Below, piece after piece: positions 17,405 through 26,096 of a stretch of 64,000 nucleotides of DNA. Position 1 is the first letter of the stretch, and the number at the start of each line of letters is the position of its first letter. The DNA is from an uncultured Paraglaciecola sp. (GTDB lineage: Bacteria; Pseudomonadota; Gammaproteobacteria; Enterobacterales; Alteromonadaceae), in assembly GCF_937123705.1 (NCBI RefSeq), contig NZ_CAKZKO010000138.1, forward strand, positions 213,463 through 277,462. The letters are read 5' to 3'. The position numbers and the translations under genes were made by a program. The notes under the pieces are model-generated. The model saw only the letters and a list, made by a program, of their open reading frames with translations. It did no database searches and was not told the origin of the DNA.

Positions 17405-18460
17405 ATGTGTTTGTTAAATTTTAAGTTGAAAAGTTCAATCTTAGTGGTTGCGATAGCAAGCGCCTCATTACATGCCCAAGACTATGAAGTCGAAGATGTT
17501 TCCTTGGAGCAAATGCCTTCAAAGGTGGCAGAAAAACAAACCGCTAAGTCAAGCAACTCAAATCTAGCTCCACAAGCCATAAAACCGGCAATAGACACAG
17601 CAGAAACCGCCTTAGAAACTACCGAAACAAGCAGCACTGAGACACCAGAAGTAGCACCAGAAATAGTTTTGGAGACTAGCGAAACTATCGATGATAGTAG
17701 CCCCGAACAAGAGTCTGAAACGCCTATAGAGAGTGTAGAAACTACTGCTGACACGCTTGCTCAAGAGCCTGAAACCACTGTGGAAATTGCCGAAGCTAAC
17801 GATGACACGCTCGAACAAGAGCCTGAAACCGCTGTGGAAATTGCCGAAGCTAGCGATGACACGCTCGAACAAGAGCCTGAAACCGCTGTGGAAATTGCCG
17901 AAGCTAGCGATGACACGCTCGAACAAGAGTCTGAAACCGCTGTGGAAATTACCGAAGCTAGCGATGACACGCTCGAACAAGAGTCTGAAACCGCTGTGGA
18001 GATTGCCGAAGCTACTGATGACACGCTCGAACAAGAGTCTGAAACCGCTGTGGAGATTGCCGAAGCTACTGATGACACGCTCGTTCAGGAGTCTGAAACC
18101 CCTGTGGAAATAACCGAAACAGCTGTCGAAGATAGATCTGAATTCGCCTCCAAGCCCTCTAAAAGCTTAGGAGTCAGAGGTGCTACTTGTCAAGAAAATT
18201 TTTATGCATTACCCATTTACCCTAATGCCAAATACTGCCAATTATTTGCGGAACAATTACCCGCAAGCATGTCGTATTTTTCCATTAGCGCGCCCCAAGA
18301 CGCTAAAGATTTTTATATCAATCAACTTGGACAAGCTGACCACGAAAATGTTCTTAAAGGCCGTATTGTATTGCAATATTCTAGTGGGCAAAAAATTATT
18401 GTGATATCCAAAGATGGTCAAGGTAGCCAAGTTGACGTCTTAATAAAATCTGCAGGCTAA
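17405..18460 (+). CDS. Exported acidic protein with 18-residue tandem repeats
   Basis: About 351 residues from the ATG at 17405, which follows GAGG and yields a normal signal peptide (LKSSILVVAIASASLHAQ); a TTG at 17342 would add 21 residues before it and is less likely. Residues about 100-235 are seven tandem copies of an 18-residue unit (consensus QESETAVEIAEASDDTLE) rich in Glu, Asp and Thr, probably an extended linker. The C-terminal ~100 residues form a compact domain (CQENFYALPIYPNAKYCQLF, ISAPQDAKDFYINQLG) that I do not recognise; two cysteines could pair. Likely a periplasmic or surface protein. Function unknown. Confidence 0.75.
   Translation: MCLLNFKLKSSILVVAIASASLHAQDYEVEDVSLEQMPSKVAEKQTAKSSNSNLAPQAIKPAIDTAETALETTETSSTETPEVAPEIVLETSETIDDSSPEQESETPIESVETTADTLAQEPETTVEIAEANDDTLEQEPETAVEIAEASDDTLEQEPETAVEIAEASDDTLEQESETAVEITEASDDTLEQESETAVEIAEATDDTLEQESETAVEIAEATDDTLVQESETPVEITETAVEDRSEFASKPSKSLGVRGATCQENFYALPIYPNAKYCQLFAEQLPASMSYFSISAPQDAKDFYINQLGQADHENVLKGRIVLQYSSGQKIIVISKDGQGSQVDVLIKSAG
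17708..18109 (+). repeat. 54-bp in-frame tandem repeat array
   Basis: Unit boundaries fall at 17708, 17762, 17816, 17870, 17924, 17978 and 18032, with a partial unit from 18086. The first unit is the most diverged; the inner ones differ by a few bases. The unit length is a multiple of three, so copy number can change without frameshift. Long open frames on other strands here are by-products of this periodicity. Confidence 0.92.
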
Positions 18461-18560
18461 AATTTAAACCTCACACCCTCCTCCATTGGCACTTTTTTTG
18501 CTTGTACACAGGAAAGACTAATACCTAGTCAATTTTCTGACATTGGCTTTTGGAGACACC

Positions 18561-19181
18561 ATGGAACTAGCAATTGTATTAATGATGTTACTGATCATTG
18601 TCGCTGTAGGCGCAATGAAACTGTATGAACCAAGTTTAGCGTTTCCTTTTAAAAAGAAAGGCAACTTATTTACGCCAGTTGAACGCACGTTTTTAGAGCT
18701 GATAGAAGAGGCGGTTGGAAAAGAATTTCGCATCTTATGCCGTGTAAAAATGAGCGATATATTGGCCATTCGCCAAAATGCAGATAAAAAAACCAGTAAA
18801 AGTGCGGCCACCCGTGCGGGTAGTAGACATCTTGACTTTGTGCTTTGCTCTAAAGAAGACATGGCGCCTATTGTTGCCATCGATTTAGTACACAGCAGCG
18901 GCAAAGATGGTTATAAGAGTCAACGTGATTTCTTTGTGAGTGGTGCTCTTGATGCCGCACATATTCCCCACGTTAGGATCAAAGTACGTTCTGGCTACAA
19001 AGCACAAGATATTAGAGAGTGTATTCAAGCTAAATTACCTAAGTCTAGGTTAAAAAAGTTAGAAGCTCCTTTACCTAAAAGTGGCGCTAGACTAGTGGCC
19101 GATCTCGCTAGACAAAATAAGCCCACTCGACCCATTCAAACCAATAAAACGGTACCCAGTCGACCCGTTGCAGCGGCTTAG
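18561..19181 (+). CDS. DUF2726 domain-containing protein
   Basis: About 206 residues. The ATG at 18561 is preceded by GGAG at good spacing and gives a membrane anchor (ELAIVLMMLLIIVAVGA); the TTG at 18543 is rejected. After the helix comes a cytoplasmic DUF2726 domain: FTPVERTFLELIEEAVG, ILCRVKMSDIL, LDFVLCSKEDMAPIVAIDL and a conserved region to about 165, resembling nuclease-like folds (Asp in the HLDFVL and AIDLV strands). The tail is basic and proline rich. Nuclease activity is speculation from fold resemblance. It ends at a shared terminator with mdh. Confidence 0.78.
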   Translation: MELAIVLMMLLIIVAVGAMKLYEPSLAFPFKKKGNLFTPVERTFLELIEEAVGKEFRILCRVKMSDILAIRQNADKKTSKSAATRAGSRHLDFVLCSKEDMAPIVAIDLVHSSGKDGYKSQRDFFVSGALDAAHIPHVRIKVRSGYKAQDIRECIQAKLPKSRLKKLEAPLPKSGARLVADLARQNKPTRPIQTNKTVPSRPVAAA

Positions 19182-19210
19182 TTCTAATCCCACACAACAT
19201 ATGCAAACAC

Positions 19211-19248
19211 AAAAAAGCCTCTTTGAGAAAACTCCAAGAGGCTTTTTA
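19211..19248. terminator. Bidirectional terminator between DUF2726 gene and mdh
   Basis: AAAAAGCCTCTT pairs with AAGAGGCTTTTT around a 12-base loop; A and T runs on both sides give U-tracts on either strand. It ends both convergent genes. Confidence 0.85.
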
Positions 19249-19279
19249 AATAGTTAAAAAACTTATACTTCAGTAAAAA

Positions 19280-20215
19280 CTAACCTTTTACAAACTCAAC
19301 ACCAATGGCGATGTCTCCACGTAGGCCGTCTAACATTGCGTTTTTAGCATTTTCTTCAAACTCACTTAGCTCGCCGTAAGATAAAATTTCTTCTACACCG
19401 TTTTTACCTAAACGCACTGGATGAGCAAAAAACGCTGCGTCGTCGCTGTTAGTTTCAACGTAAGTGTACTCCACTACGTTTTCACCACGCATTGCATCCA
19501 CTAAAGATAAGCAAAAGCGAGCTGCGGCTTGACCCATAGACAAGGTAGCAGAACCGCCACCGGCTTTAGCTTCAACTACTTCAGTACCAGCATTTTGGAT
19601 ACGTTTAGTTAGACTGGCTACTTCTTCGTCTGTGAACTCAACACCTTTAACTTGTGATAATAAAGGCAAAATAGTGGTACCAGAATGTCCGCCAATTACC
19701 GGAACATGTACATTGGCTGGATTTAACCCTTTAAGGTTACCTACAAAGGTTTCGCTTCTAATAACATCTAGAGTGGTTACACCAAATAATTTATTTTTGT
19801 TATACACACCTTTGGCTTTTAACGCTTCTGCAGCAATAGCCACAGTAGTGTTGACTGGATTGGTGATTACACAAGTGCAGGCTTCTGGACAGTTATCTGC
19901 AATAGCATCTACTAAGTTTCTAACAATACCGGCATTGATATTGAATAAATCAGAGCGATCCATACCTGGCTTACGAGGTACGCCAGCTGGTATCAATACA
20001 ATGTCACACCCCTGTAAGGCATCAGCTAAATCATCTTTTCCATAGCCTTGTACTTTTACATCAGTTGGGATGTGGCTTAAATCTACCGCTACGCCTGGAA
20101 CCACTGGAGCAACGTCATACAAAGACAACTCAGTGCCAGCTGGCAGTTGAGTTTTTAACAATAAAGATAACGCTTGGCCGATACCACCGGCTGCACCTAA
20201 TACGGCTATTTTCAT
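19280..20215 (-). CDS. mdh: Malate dehydrogenase
   Basis: NAD-dependent enzyme of the TCA cycle (malate to oxaloacetate), 311 residues, nearly the same length as E. coli Mdh (312). Rossmann glycine motif GAAGGIGQ at 7-14, substrate arginine in [11 protein letters not shown], the NPVN segment near 118, and catalytic His in [13 protein letters not shown] near 177. Divergent from argR, the arrangement also seen in enterobacteria. Its TATAAT -10 box is at 20313-20308. Confidence 0.97.
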   Translation of the reverse strand: MKIAVLGAAGGIGQALSLLLKTQLPAGTELSLYDVAPVVPGVAVDLSHIPTDVKVQGYGKDDLADALQGCDIVLIPAGVPRKPGMDRSDLFNINAGIVRNLVDAIADNCPEACTCVITNPVNTTVAIAAEALKAKGVYNKNKLFGVTTLDVIRSETFVGNLKGLNPANVHVPVIGGHSGTTILPLLSQVKGVEFTDEEVASLTKRIQNAGTEVVEAKAGGGSATLSMGQAAARFCLSLVDAMRGENVVEYTYVETNSDDAAFFAHPVRLGKNGVEEILSYGELSEFEENAKNAMLDGLRGDIAIGVEFVKG

Positions 20216-20307
20216 GATTCTCTCCTGTGAAAAGCTTCAGCTTTGCAATACTCAAAGCTAACATGGTTTTTAAAATAAAAGTCTTGGTTAAAAATTTAGA
20301 CCGCAGG

Positions 20308-20336
20308 ATTATACGCGGGTCTTGTTAGATTTAATA
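20308..20336 (-). promoter_or_regulatory. Probable mdh promoter
   Basis: TATAAT at 20313-20308 on the minus strand, about 95 nt before the mdh ATG. The -35 region (near 20331-20336) is a poor match, suggesting activator dependence. The rest of the 227-bp mdh/argR gap shows no clear ARG box. Confidence 0.55.
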
Positions 20337-20442
20337 GGCGGCTGTGTTTTATCATATATTCGTTAGCACACTACGACAGCAAATTGCTTAAACCTTAGCA
20401 ATACGGCAAAATACAGTTATGAACTCCAAAAAATAGTTCCTT

Positions 20443-20907
20443 ATGGCCACAACAAAGCAAGACACATTAATTAAAGCATTTAAAGATATTCTTAAAACAG
20501 AAAGTTTTGGATCTCAAGGCGATATTGTAGAAGCGCTAAAAATCCAACAATTTGAGAATATTAGCCAATCAAAAGTTTCACGAATGTTGAGCAAGTTTGG
20601 CGCGGTTCGCACTCGTAACGCCCGTGGTGATATGGTGTACTGTTTACCACCTGAAATGGGGATGCCAACGGCAAAAAGCCCATTGAAACAGTTAGTGTTA
20701 GACATTGTTCACAACAACGTGATGGTGATAATTCGCACTAGCCCAGGTGCCGCGCAATTGATTGCGCGTTTATTAGACTCTTTAGGTAAAAAGGATGGCG
20801 TGTTAGGCACTATCGCGGGAGATGACACTATATTTATTGCACCTGCGGATATTAGCACTATCGAACAAACCCGTCAGCGAGTGGAAGCCTTGTTCGAAAA
20901 TGTATAA
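20443..20907 (+). CDS. argR: Arginine repressor ArgR
   Basis: 154 residues. The N-terminal winged-helix DNA-binding domain ([25 protein letters not shown], with the SKVSR recognition helix near 46) is followed by the oligomerisation and arginine-binding core ([27 protein letters not shown] near 124-136, with the GDDT acidic pair that contacts arginine). Represses arginine biosynthesis genes as a hexamer with arginine. No obvious ARG box was seen in its own promoter. The downstream PqiA-like gene overlaps its 3' end by 8 bases. Confidence 0.95.
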   Translation: MATTKQDTLIKAFKDILKTESFGSQGDIVEALKIQQFENISQSKVSRMLSKFGAVRTRNARGDMVYCLPPEMGMPTAKSPLKQLVLDIVHNNVMVIIRTSPGAAQLIARLLDSLGKKDGVLGTIAGDDTIFIAPADISTIEQTRQRVEALFENV

Positions 20908-21472
20908 AAAACATCTTGGCTTTGCTCTAAACCTAATCGCGCTGGGGTTATTTTTCCCTGGGATATTGCTCACCATGTTTTCATTTAATATGGAAATGGC
21001 CGCCCAAATTAGTAGTTCAACTCTAACGTCTTCATTAATTAATAAAGAACTATCCATAGTGGCCACGGTAAGAGAACTATGGGAAGACCAAAGACTGTTG
21101 GTGGCCGCAATGATTTTTGCTTTCTCTGTATGTATTCCATTACTCAAAACCATATTGCTATGCTTTGCTTACGTCACCTCTTCATTTCAAATCGAAAAAA
21201 GGATCGTTGATTTTGTTGGGGCCATAGGAAAATGGTCGATGGCTGACGTGTTTGTTATAGCTATTTTCTTAGCGATTATGTCAACAAACCACGCTGAAAC
21301 TAACAATTTGGAACAGTTAAGCATCTTTGGTTTCAACATTGCTTTAGACCTTAGCACTCAAACCTTATCGGCAGCTGGAGAAGGCTTTTATTACTTCACG
21401 GCATACTGTGTATTGTCTTTGATAGGTACACAATTGACTAGCTCAGCCATTAATCGCGGCATAGCCACTTAA
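20900..21472 (+). CDS. PqiA-like (paraquat-inducible A) single-domain membrane protein
   Basis: About 190 residues from the ATG at 20900; an upstream frame start at 20822 would lie deep inside argR and is rejected. Four hydrophobic helices are visible, including [19 protein letters not shown] and [20 protein letters not shown], with the PqiA signatures near [16 protein letters not shown]. Full PqiA has two such halves; this is one half without the zinc-ribbon cysteines. PqiA proteins act with MCE-domain PqiB in lipid transport, but no MCE gene is adjacent. It overlaps argR by 8 bases and is likely translated by coupling. Confidence 0.8.
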   Translation: MYKKHLGFALNLIALGLFFPGILLTMFSFNMEMAAQISSSTLTSSLINKELSIVATVRELWEDQRLLVAAMIFAFSVCIPLLKTILLCFAYVTSSFQIEKRIVDFVGAIGKWSMADVFVIAIFLAIMSTNHAETNNLEQLSIFGFNIALDLSTQTLSAAGEGFYYFTAYCVLSLIGTQLTSSAINRGIAT

Positions 21473-21500
21473 GCGGGGCCCATAAATATCATAATCGCCT

Positions 21501-23096
21501 ATGATTAGACTCCTCACCTTTACCATAGTGATAGCGACTAGCCTGTTACTCTGCGCATGTGGCGGCTCGAAGACATCCAATGTATCTCCAACTCCAAGCA
21601 TTATCGAACCCGATTGGGTAGCTGGGCAGTTCTCTAATGCATCAACCTATAAAGATCTATGCTCGACCCCTAGAACGACGCCCGATAGTAACGGAGATAC
21701 CTTCTTAGATGCTCAAGGCACCTCTATGCACGAAAAAATGTGGCTACGTTCTTGGACCAACGATACTTATCTTTGGTATAGCGAGGTAGAAGATAATGAC
21801 CCTTCACTTTATTCTGTGGTCGACTATTTTAAACAACTAAAAACCAATGAAAGCACTTCGTCAGCGTCCCTTAAGGACAATTTTCATTTTTCCCAATCTA
21901 CAGAGGATTACAATAAACGCACTCAAAGTGGCGTCACTTCAGGGTATGGGATCAGTTGGGAAAGCATAAGTTCTAAGTCACCTCGGCGCATCATAGTGCG
22001 CTACACCGAACCTAATTCACCCGCCGCTATTGCTGGTGTTAAAAGAGGACATGAAATATTAACTATTGACGGTATTGATTTCATCAATTCAACTGTCGAA
22101 GCCGAGGTTGATATAATAAATGCCGCCTTGTATCCGTCAGAGACAGGGCAGAGTTTTAATTTTGTATTTTCCGATGAAGCAGATAATCAAGTATTAGACG
22201 CGCAACTAACATCTGCCAATATTGAATTGCAGCCAGTGCAAAATGTCAAAGTAATAGAAACGGCTGTAGGCAGAATGGGCTATATGCAATTCAATTCTTT
22301 TATTCGCATTGGGCAACAAGGATTGATTGATGGGTTTCAGCAGTTTATTGATAACAACGTTACTGAACTGGTTATTGATCTACGTTATAACGGTGGAGGA
22401 CTATTGGCCATGGCCTCACAACTCGCCTATATGATTGCAGGCCCTAGCCAAACCAACAATCAAACCTTTGAAACACTACGATTTAATGACAAACACCCTA
22501 GATTTGATCCAATCACTGGCCAATCCATAGAGCCAACCCCTTTCCACACCAGAGAAATTAATTGGACTTCAAACCAATTTATAAACAACACTTTACCGTC
22601 TTTAGATCTAACTCGAGTGTTTATTCTGGCAACTGACAATACCTGCTCAGCAAGCGAAGCCGTGATTAATGGCTTGCGGGGCATTGATGTTGAAGTCGTA
22701 TTAATAGGTGACACAACTTGCGGCAAACCTTTTGGTTTTTACGCACAAGATAATTGCAGTACCACTTATTTTACCATTCAATTTCAGGGCGTTAATGCCA
22801 AAGGATTTGGGGAATACTCAGACGGCTTTAAACCCGTTTCAAGTCCAATATTCGACGATCAATTATCTGGCTGTACAATCATCGACGATTTTTCTCAGCC
22901 ACTTGGCGATGAAAATGAAGCCTTATTTGCAGCGGCTATGCGTTATGCAGAAACGGGCACTTGTCCGATCCAAAATAATTCTGCAAATAATAGAGCGCTG
23001 ATCAAAAACCAAAAGGGTATTGCGATCAACACGCCAAATCAATTTCTTGAATCCAACAAGATATTAACACCTATTAGTGAGCCTTCAGCTTTATGA
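21501..23096 (+). CDS. S41 family C-terminal-processing-type peptidase, lipoprotein
   Basis: 531 residues. The lipoprotein signal ends in LLCAC (lipobox with Cys near 18-20). A PDZ domain covers about 145-230 (GYGISWESIS, NSPAAIAGVKRGHEILTIDG). The S41 protease core follows: MGYMQFNSF, LVIDLRYNGGG, catalytic Ser in TCSASEA near 383 and Lys in CGKPFG near 406, the Ser/Lys dyad of tail-specific proteases. Cys-rich spots (CSTPRTT, DNCSTT, SGCT) suggest disulfides outside the cytoplasm. It probably degrades or processes envelope proteins. The ATGA overlap with the next small lipoprotein gene shows co-translation. Confidence 0.9.
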   Translation: MIRLLTFTIVIATSLLLCACGGSKTSNVSPTPSIIEPDWVAGQFSNASTYKDLCSTPRTTPDSNGDTFLDAQGTSMHEKMWLRSWTNDTYLWYSEVEDNDPSLYSVVDYFKQLKTNESTSSASLKDNFHFSQSTEDYNKRTQSGVTSGYGISWESISSKSPRRIIVRYTEPNSPAAIAGVKRGHEILTIDGIDFINSTVEAEVDIINAALYPSETGQSFNFVFSDEADNQVLDAQLTSANIELQPVQNVKVIETAVGRMGYMQFNSFIRIGQQGLIDGFQQFIDNNVTELVIDLRYNGGGLLAMASQLAYMIAGPSQTNNQTFETLRFNDKHPRFDPITGQSIEPTPFHTREINWTSNQFINNTLPSLDLTRVFILATDNTCSASEAVINGLRGIDVEVVLIGDTTCGKPFGFYAQDNCSTTYFTIQFQGVNAKGFGEYSDGFKPVSSPIFDDQLSGCTIIDDFSQPLGDENEALFAAAMRYAETGTCPIQNNSANNRALIKNQKGIAINTPNQFLESNKILTPISEPSAL

Positions 23097-23473
23097 AAAA
23101 ATATTTGCTAAACAGCGTTGGCCTTTTCACTGCCATTAGTTTACAAGGCTGCATGGCGTCACAAACGCCAGACTACTTACCCGCCCTGCTGGTGCAGCCT
23201 AACGCTAACACTCGAATTATATTAGAGACAGCCATTGGCCAACTGCTAAATAGTCAGCCAATTAAACTTGCTAACAGCGTTTTTACAAAGCAACACACTA
23301 TTATGATTGAACGTCAGCAAACTATAAATGGCGACATTTCCATGGGTAGAGGTGTAGATTTTGCTGATTCTGTGTCTTTACTAACAAAAAGTGGTAAGTG
23401 CTATTTGCAACATGTGCAAAGCAAGCGAATAGAACAAGTCAAGGGTATTGGTTGCCAAGCTTTACATGACTAA
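23093..23473 (+). CDS. Small lipoprotein, function unknown
   Basis: 126 residues. The signal sequence ends in a lipobox-like LQGC (Cys near 20). The mature chain contains two more cysteines (GKCYLQH and GIGCQAL) that may pair. No family was recognised. Its ATG overlaps the stop of the S41 protease gene by ATGA, so it may be a partner or regulator of that protease; this is inferred from linkage only. Confidence 0.65.
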   Translation: MKKYLLNSVGLFTAISLQGCMASQTPDYLPALLVQPNANTRIILETAIGQLLNSQPIKLANSVFTKQHTIMIERQQTINGDISMGRGVDFADSVSLLTKSGKCYLQHVQSKRIEQVKGIGCQALHD

Positions 23474-23500
23474 TACCACATTGGATATGGCCAGTTTCAT

Positions 23501-24817
23501 TTAGTGTTGTTGATTGTTTTGACTCAGTAACTGGCCCATAGCTTGATTAAGTAAGGCTTGCATCTTCATGCCTGCTTGCCCCACACTGCTTTCACCTTCG
23601 CCCACTACTGAAGTTTGGGCGGCTAGGGTAAATTCTCTACCTCCTTGATAGTCAGGCAAACACACATGAGCCAATACCACGCTTTCACCTGTGCCCCGTG
23701 TTTCACTTGGGCCAGAACCCGATTTTTGCCAAATCCGCCATTTTCCTTGAGTCATTTTATCTAACACCGCTTTGGGAGCGTTCATCGGTAGCCCAGAAAT
23801 CGCCTTGGCCACTGCGCGGCTTAACATTAAACCAATACCTTGGAGCATACCGCCAACTTGATGCTGCGGATCGCTATGCCCAGTGCCGTAAAATAACACT
23901 TCAATATCGGACGCTTGAATATGCGGTTGCCGAGTTAATTCGTCTCGTTCATGGCTGGCCAGTCTTTTTAGCCATTCGGCCTGCGCTAGAGTAGTCATTG
24001 GCTTATTACCTGTTAAGCCACAATCTTCGCATCGATAGCTCTGATAACCGGGATCATCACTGCCCTTTTCTAGTTCTGGCATAGTCACTTTATTTGCAGA
24101 AATAGTTGATTGCCAAATGGCAGACCTTGGCTTAAACACCTTTACGGCATAGGATCCTCTAAACCGCACTAAAGGATTAGCCAATTGCAACCAGCCGTTA
24201 TGAAACAGTGCGGTAGCCTTATCACGGCCTACCGTATTTAAAAAATAAGTAGCAATCGCATTTGAATTGCCATCGGCTGCACCAAAAGGCTGATAACTAT
24301 GAATACTGGTGATCAAATCTGCAAGTGGCGTGTCTCCCGCGAGGCTGGTTGCACCCACACCCTTTTGCCTCGCTTTTGCCACAGCAGCTGTAAAAGCCAT
24401 AATTTTAGATGAACTCCAAGGTTCGTATAACTGATCTTGGGTTTGTGCATTAGCCAAATAACGATAAGCCAAACCTTGGCGACTCTGGTGAAAATCGATG
24501 ACTAAGACCCGCCCTTGATCTGCGGCCACATCAAAAGAATCCCAATCAGAAGCAATTCTTTGCTCCCAATTGGCATCCTGATAATTCACTTGCTGTGAAG
24601 TGCGATAGTCTTTATCTATTACTCTTGAGGATGAAGTAGATAAAGGGCAACTAATAAAAGAATCAGATATGTTAGCAGGCAGATAAGGCTCTGCTCCCAT
24701 TACCTTATCGTAATAAACCTGACCTTTATTGCTACTAGATGATGAGTCAGCGAAAGCCTGAGATATAGATAAAAATAACAAGCCAAAATACAATAGGGTA
24801 AATTTAAGAGTCTTCAT
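23501..24817 (-). CDS. Secreted serine hydrolase of beta-lactamase/PBP type
   Basis: About 438 residues from the ATG at 24817, which gives a clean Sec signal (FTLLYFGLLFLSISQAFA); an upstream start at 24883 adds 22 residues and is less likely. Three motifs lie in the order expected for the penicillin-recognising fold: S-S-S-K near 135-138 (EPWSSSKIM), S-N near 185 (DGNSNAIA) and K-S-G near 365 (WQKSGSGPS). CEDC (near 263) may form a disulfide. The class A Glu loop is not obvious. It could be a beta-lactamase-like enzyme, a carboxypeptidase or a non-catalytic relative; resistance cannot be claimed. Confidence 0.6.
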   Translation of the reverse strand: MKTLKFTLLYFGLLFLSISQAFADSSSSSNKGQVYYDKVMGAEPYLPANISDSFISCPLSTSSSRVIDKDYRTSQQVNYQDANWEQRIASDWDSFDVAADQGRVLVIDFHQSRQGLAYRYLANAQTQDQLYEPWSSSKIMAFTAAVAKARQKGVGATSLAGDTPLADLITSIHSYQPFGAADGNSNAIATYFLNTVGRDKATALFHNGWLQLANPLVRFRGSYAVKVFKPRSAIWQSTISANKVTMPELEKGSDDPGYQSYRCEDCGLTGNKPMTTLAQAEWLKRLASHERDELTRQPHIQASDIEVLFYGTGHSDPQHQVGGMLQGIGLMLSRAVAKAISGLPMNAPKAVLDKMTQGKWRIWQKSGSGPSETRGTGESVVLAHVCLPDYQGGREFTLAAQTSVVGEGESSVGQAGMKMQALLNQAMGQLLSQNNQQH

Positions 24818-24888
24818 ATAATAATTTATTAAGGTATATGTATAAACCAAAAATACTTTATTCATCATTAAAGTCAAGGGCACTCAAT

Positions 24889-25215
24889 TCAAGAATGATT
24901 ATCACTAACGTCAACTTTTGGGTTTATATGAAGCGATTGTTCCATGGCTTTATGGATTGTGTGAATGATCGTGATACCGCTTTGGTTTTCCATGTAATAA
25001 ATTAAGTGTTTTTCGAAAAGAAACACACGCACACCTTGCTCTTTGTATGGTATGTAAAACTTGCCAAGTGTAGGCATTTTAGCCAAAATAATAGTTTGTT
25101 TTTGCGGTCTTGAAACGTAACTAGCGGCTTGCGCGCTTCCCCAAAGTTCTTTTGTGTAGGAAACAATGCTTTCAAGGTCGCTTTCAACGTTTTCTGCAAA
25201 AACAACGCTAGGCAT
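24889..25215 (-). CDS. ParE/RelE-family toxin-like protein
   Basis: 108 residues with the ParE-type pattern: VVFAENVESDLESIVSYTKE at 4-23, then LAKMPTLGKFY and VRVFLFEKHLIYYM, ending in GITIIHTIHKAMEQ. Length is normal and the reading frame is intact. It lies 19 bp downstream of a Phd-type antitoxin gene that carries an in-frame stop. ParE-like toxins inhibit gyrase, RelE-like ones cut mRNA; the subtype is not resolved. With a damaged antitoxin, either this protein is weak or inactive, or truncated antitoxin is enough. Confidence 0.75.
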   Translation of the reverse strand: MPSVVFAENVESDLESIVSYTKELWGSAQAASYVSRPQKQTIILAKMPTLGKFYIPYKEQGVRVFLFEKHLIYYMENQSGITIIHTIHKAMEQSLHINPKVDVSDNHS

Positions 25216-25234
25216 ATGCGATATCCATTAATCG

Positions 25235-25468
25235 TTAAAACACCTCATCGCCACCCGAAACGCGACCTTCTTGAACAGCCTTTAAGCCATCATCTAACCG
25301 CTGATGAAATAGCTTCTCTCGAAGTGCTTGGATCTCTTGGTATTCTTACATTGATATCATGACTGCTGCAGGTTTACCATTTTTGCTAATACATACAGGC
25401 TCTTTCTGCGCTTTCATTACCACATCACCAAACGCATTTTTTGCATCGACTGAACTTACAATTTCCAT
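25235..25468 (-). pseudogene. Phd/YefM-type antitoxin with in-frame stop at codon 41
   Basis: Starting at the ATG at 25468 the reading frame gives MEIVSSVDAKNAFGDVVMKA, then KNGKPAAVMISM, the Phd/YefM DNA-binding domain. Codon 41 (25348-25346) is TAA. Reading on in the same frame gives EYQEIQALREKLFHQRLDDG and about 16 more residues before a normal stop at 25237-25235, exactly the toxin-binding helix expected, so the frame is intact apart from one codon. A single change GAA to TAA would explain it. The toxin gene follows 19 bp later. Product if translated: 40 residues. Confidence 0.82.
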
Positions 25469-25582
25469 TTTTCACCTATTCCTTTAAATGGCCATTATAG
25501 ATTGAATAGCTTTAATAGCTCTTTTTGTCGATGACATGAAATTTGTGCTAGAAGTGCATGGAGTCAGACTATTTACCCCCAA

Positions 25583-25616
25583 ACAAAAAAGCGCTAACCT
25601 TGCGGAAAGCGCCTTT
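25583..25616 (-). terminator. S10 operon terminator after rpsQ
   Basis: GCGCT/AGCGC hairpin with inner CC/GG pairs, followed on the minus strand by six Ts. It lies just downstream of rpsQ and closes the operon where, in most gammaproteobacteria, the spc operon would follow. Confidence 0.75.
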
Positions 25617-25639
25617 CAAATTTTTAACTAAGACTTAAA

Positions 25640-25891
25640 TTAAGCTTTAGTTACAACGTCTACTAACATCCAGTTTTTGGATTTAGACAAAGGACGGCAT
25701 TCACGAATTGTGACTACATCTCCTTCGTTACATTGGTTAGTTTCGTCATGTGCGTGTAGCTTAGTAGTACGTTTGATGAATTTCCCATAAATTGGGTGCT
25801 TCACTTTGCGTTCTACTGCAACTGTGATGGATTTCTCCATTTTGTTGCTAACCACACGACCTTGTACTGTACGAAATGTTTGTTCAGTCAT
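25640..25891 (-). CDS. rpsQ: 30S ribosomal protein S17
   Basis: 83 residues, OB-fold primary binder of 16S rRNA. Conserved segments: [40 protein letters not shown] and [15 protein letters not shown]. Normal length. Last gene of the S10 operon here; it starts one base after the rpmC stop and is followed by a terminator rather than rplN. Confidence 0.97.
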   Translation of the reverse strand: MTEQTFRTVQGRVVSNKMEKSITVAVERKVKHPIYGKFIKRTTKLHAHDETNQCNEGDVVTIRECRPLSKSKNWMLVDVVTKA

Positions 25892-25892
25892 C

Positions 25893-26096
25893 TTATGCTC
25901 CTGTTGGGGCTGAAGACTTTTCAGTCATAATGGTTTTAACACGCGCAATAGACCGGCGCACCTTGCGAAGACCGTCAGTTTTTTCAAGCTGACCTGTGCT
26001 CGCTTGCATACGCAAGTTGAATTGTTCACGAAGTAAGCTTAAAAGCTCAACGTTCAATTCTTCTACGCTTTTATCTTTCAGTTCTGCTGCTTTCAT
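25893..26096 (-). CDS. rpmC: 50S ribosomal protein L29
   Basis: 67 residues. Starts [19 protein letters not shown] and includes [14 protein letters not shown], the coiled-helix pair that sits near the peptide exit tunnel and docks SRP and trigger factor with L23. Its ATG overlaps the rplP stop by one base (TAATG). Confidence 0.97.
   Translation of the reverse strand: MKAAELKDKSVEELNVELLSLLREQFNLRMQASTGQLEKTDGLRKVRRSIARVKTIMTEKSSAPTGA

Noticed and set aside
17708..18109. Possible CRISPR-like array
   Set aside because: Units are contiguous, in frame and without unique spacers; no cas genes are near.
17612..18113. Several long ORFs on both strands over the 54-bp repeats
   Set aside because: They arise because the repeat unit is a multiple of three and lacks stops in those frames; none has a start with a ribosome site or a recognisable domain.
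20216..20442. ARG boxes in the mdh/argR gap
   Set aside because: Only weak partial dyads were found; none fits the ArgR consensus.
25129..25362. Plus-strand ORF over the toxin-antitoxin locus
   Set aside because: It is antisense to two recognisable genes and has no domain of its own.
25235..25639. Insertion-sequence remnant at the S10 boundary
   Set aside because: No transposase fragments or terminal inverted repeats could be found; only the toxin locus and a terminator are present.
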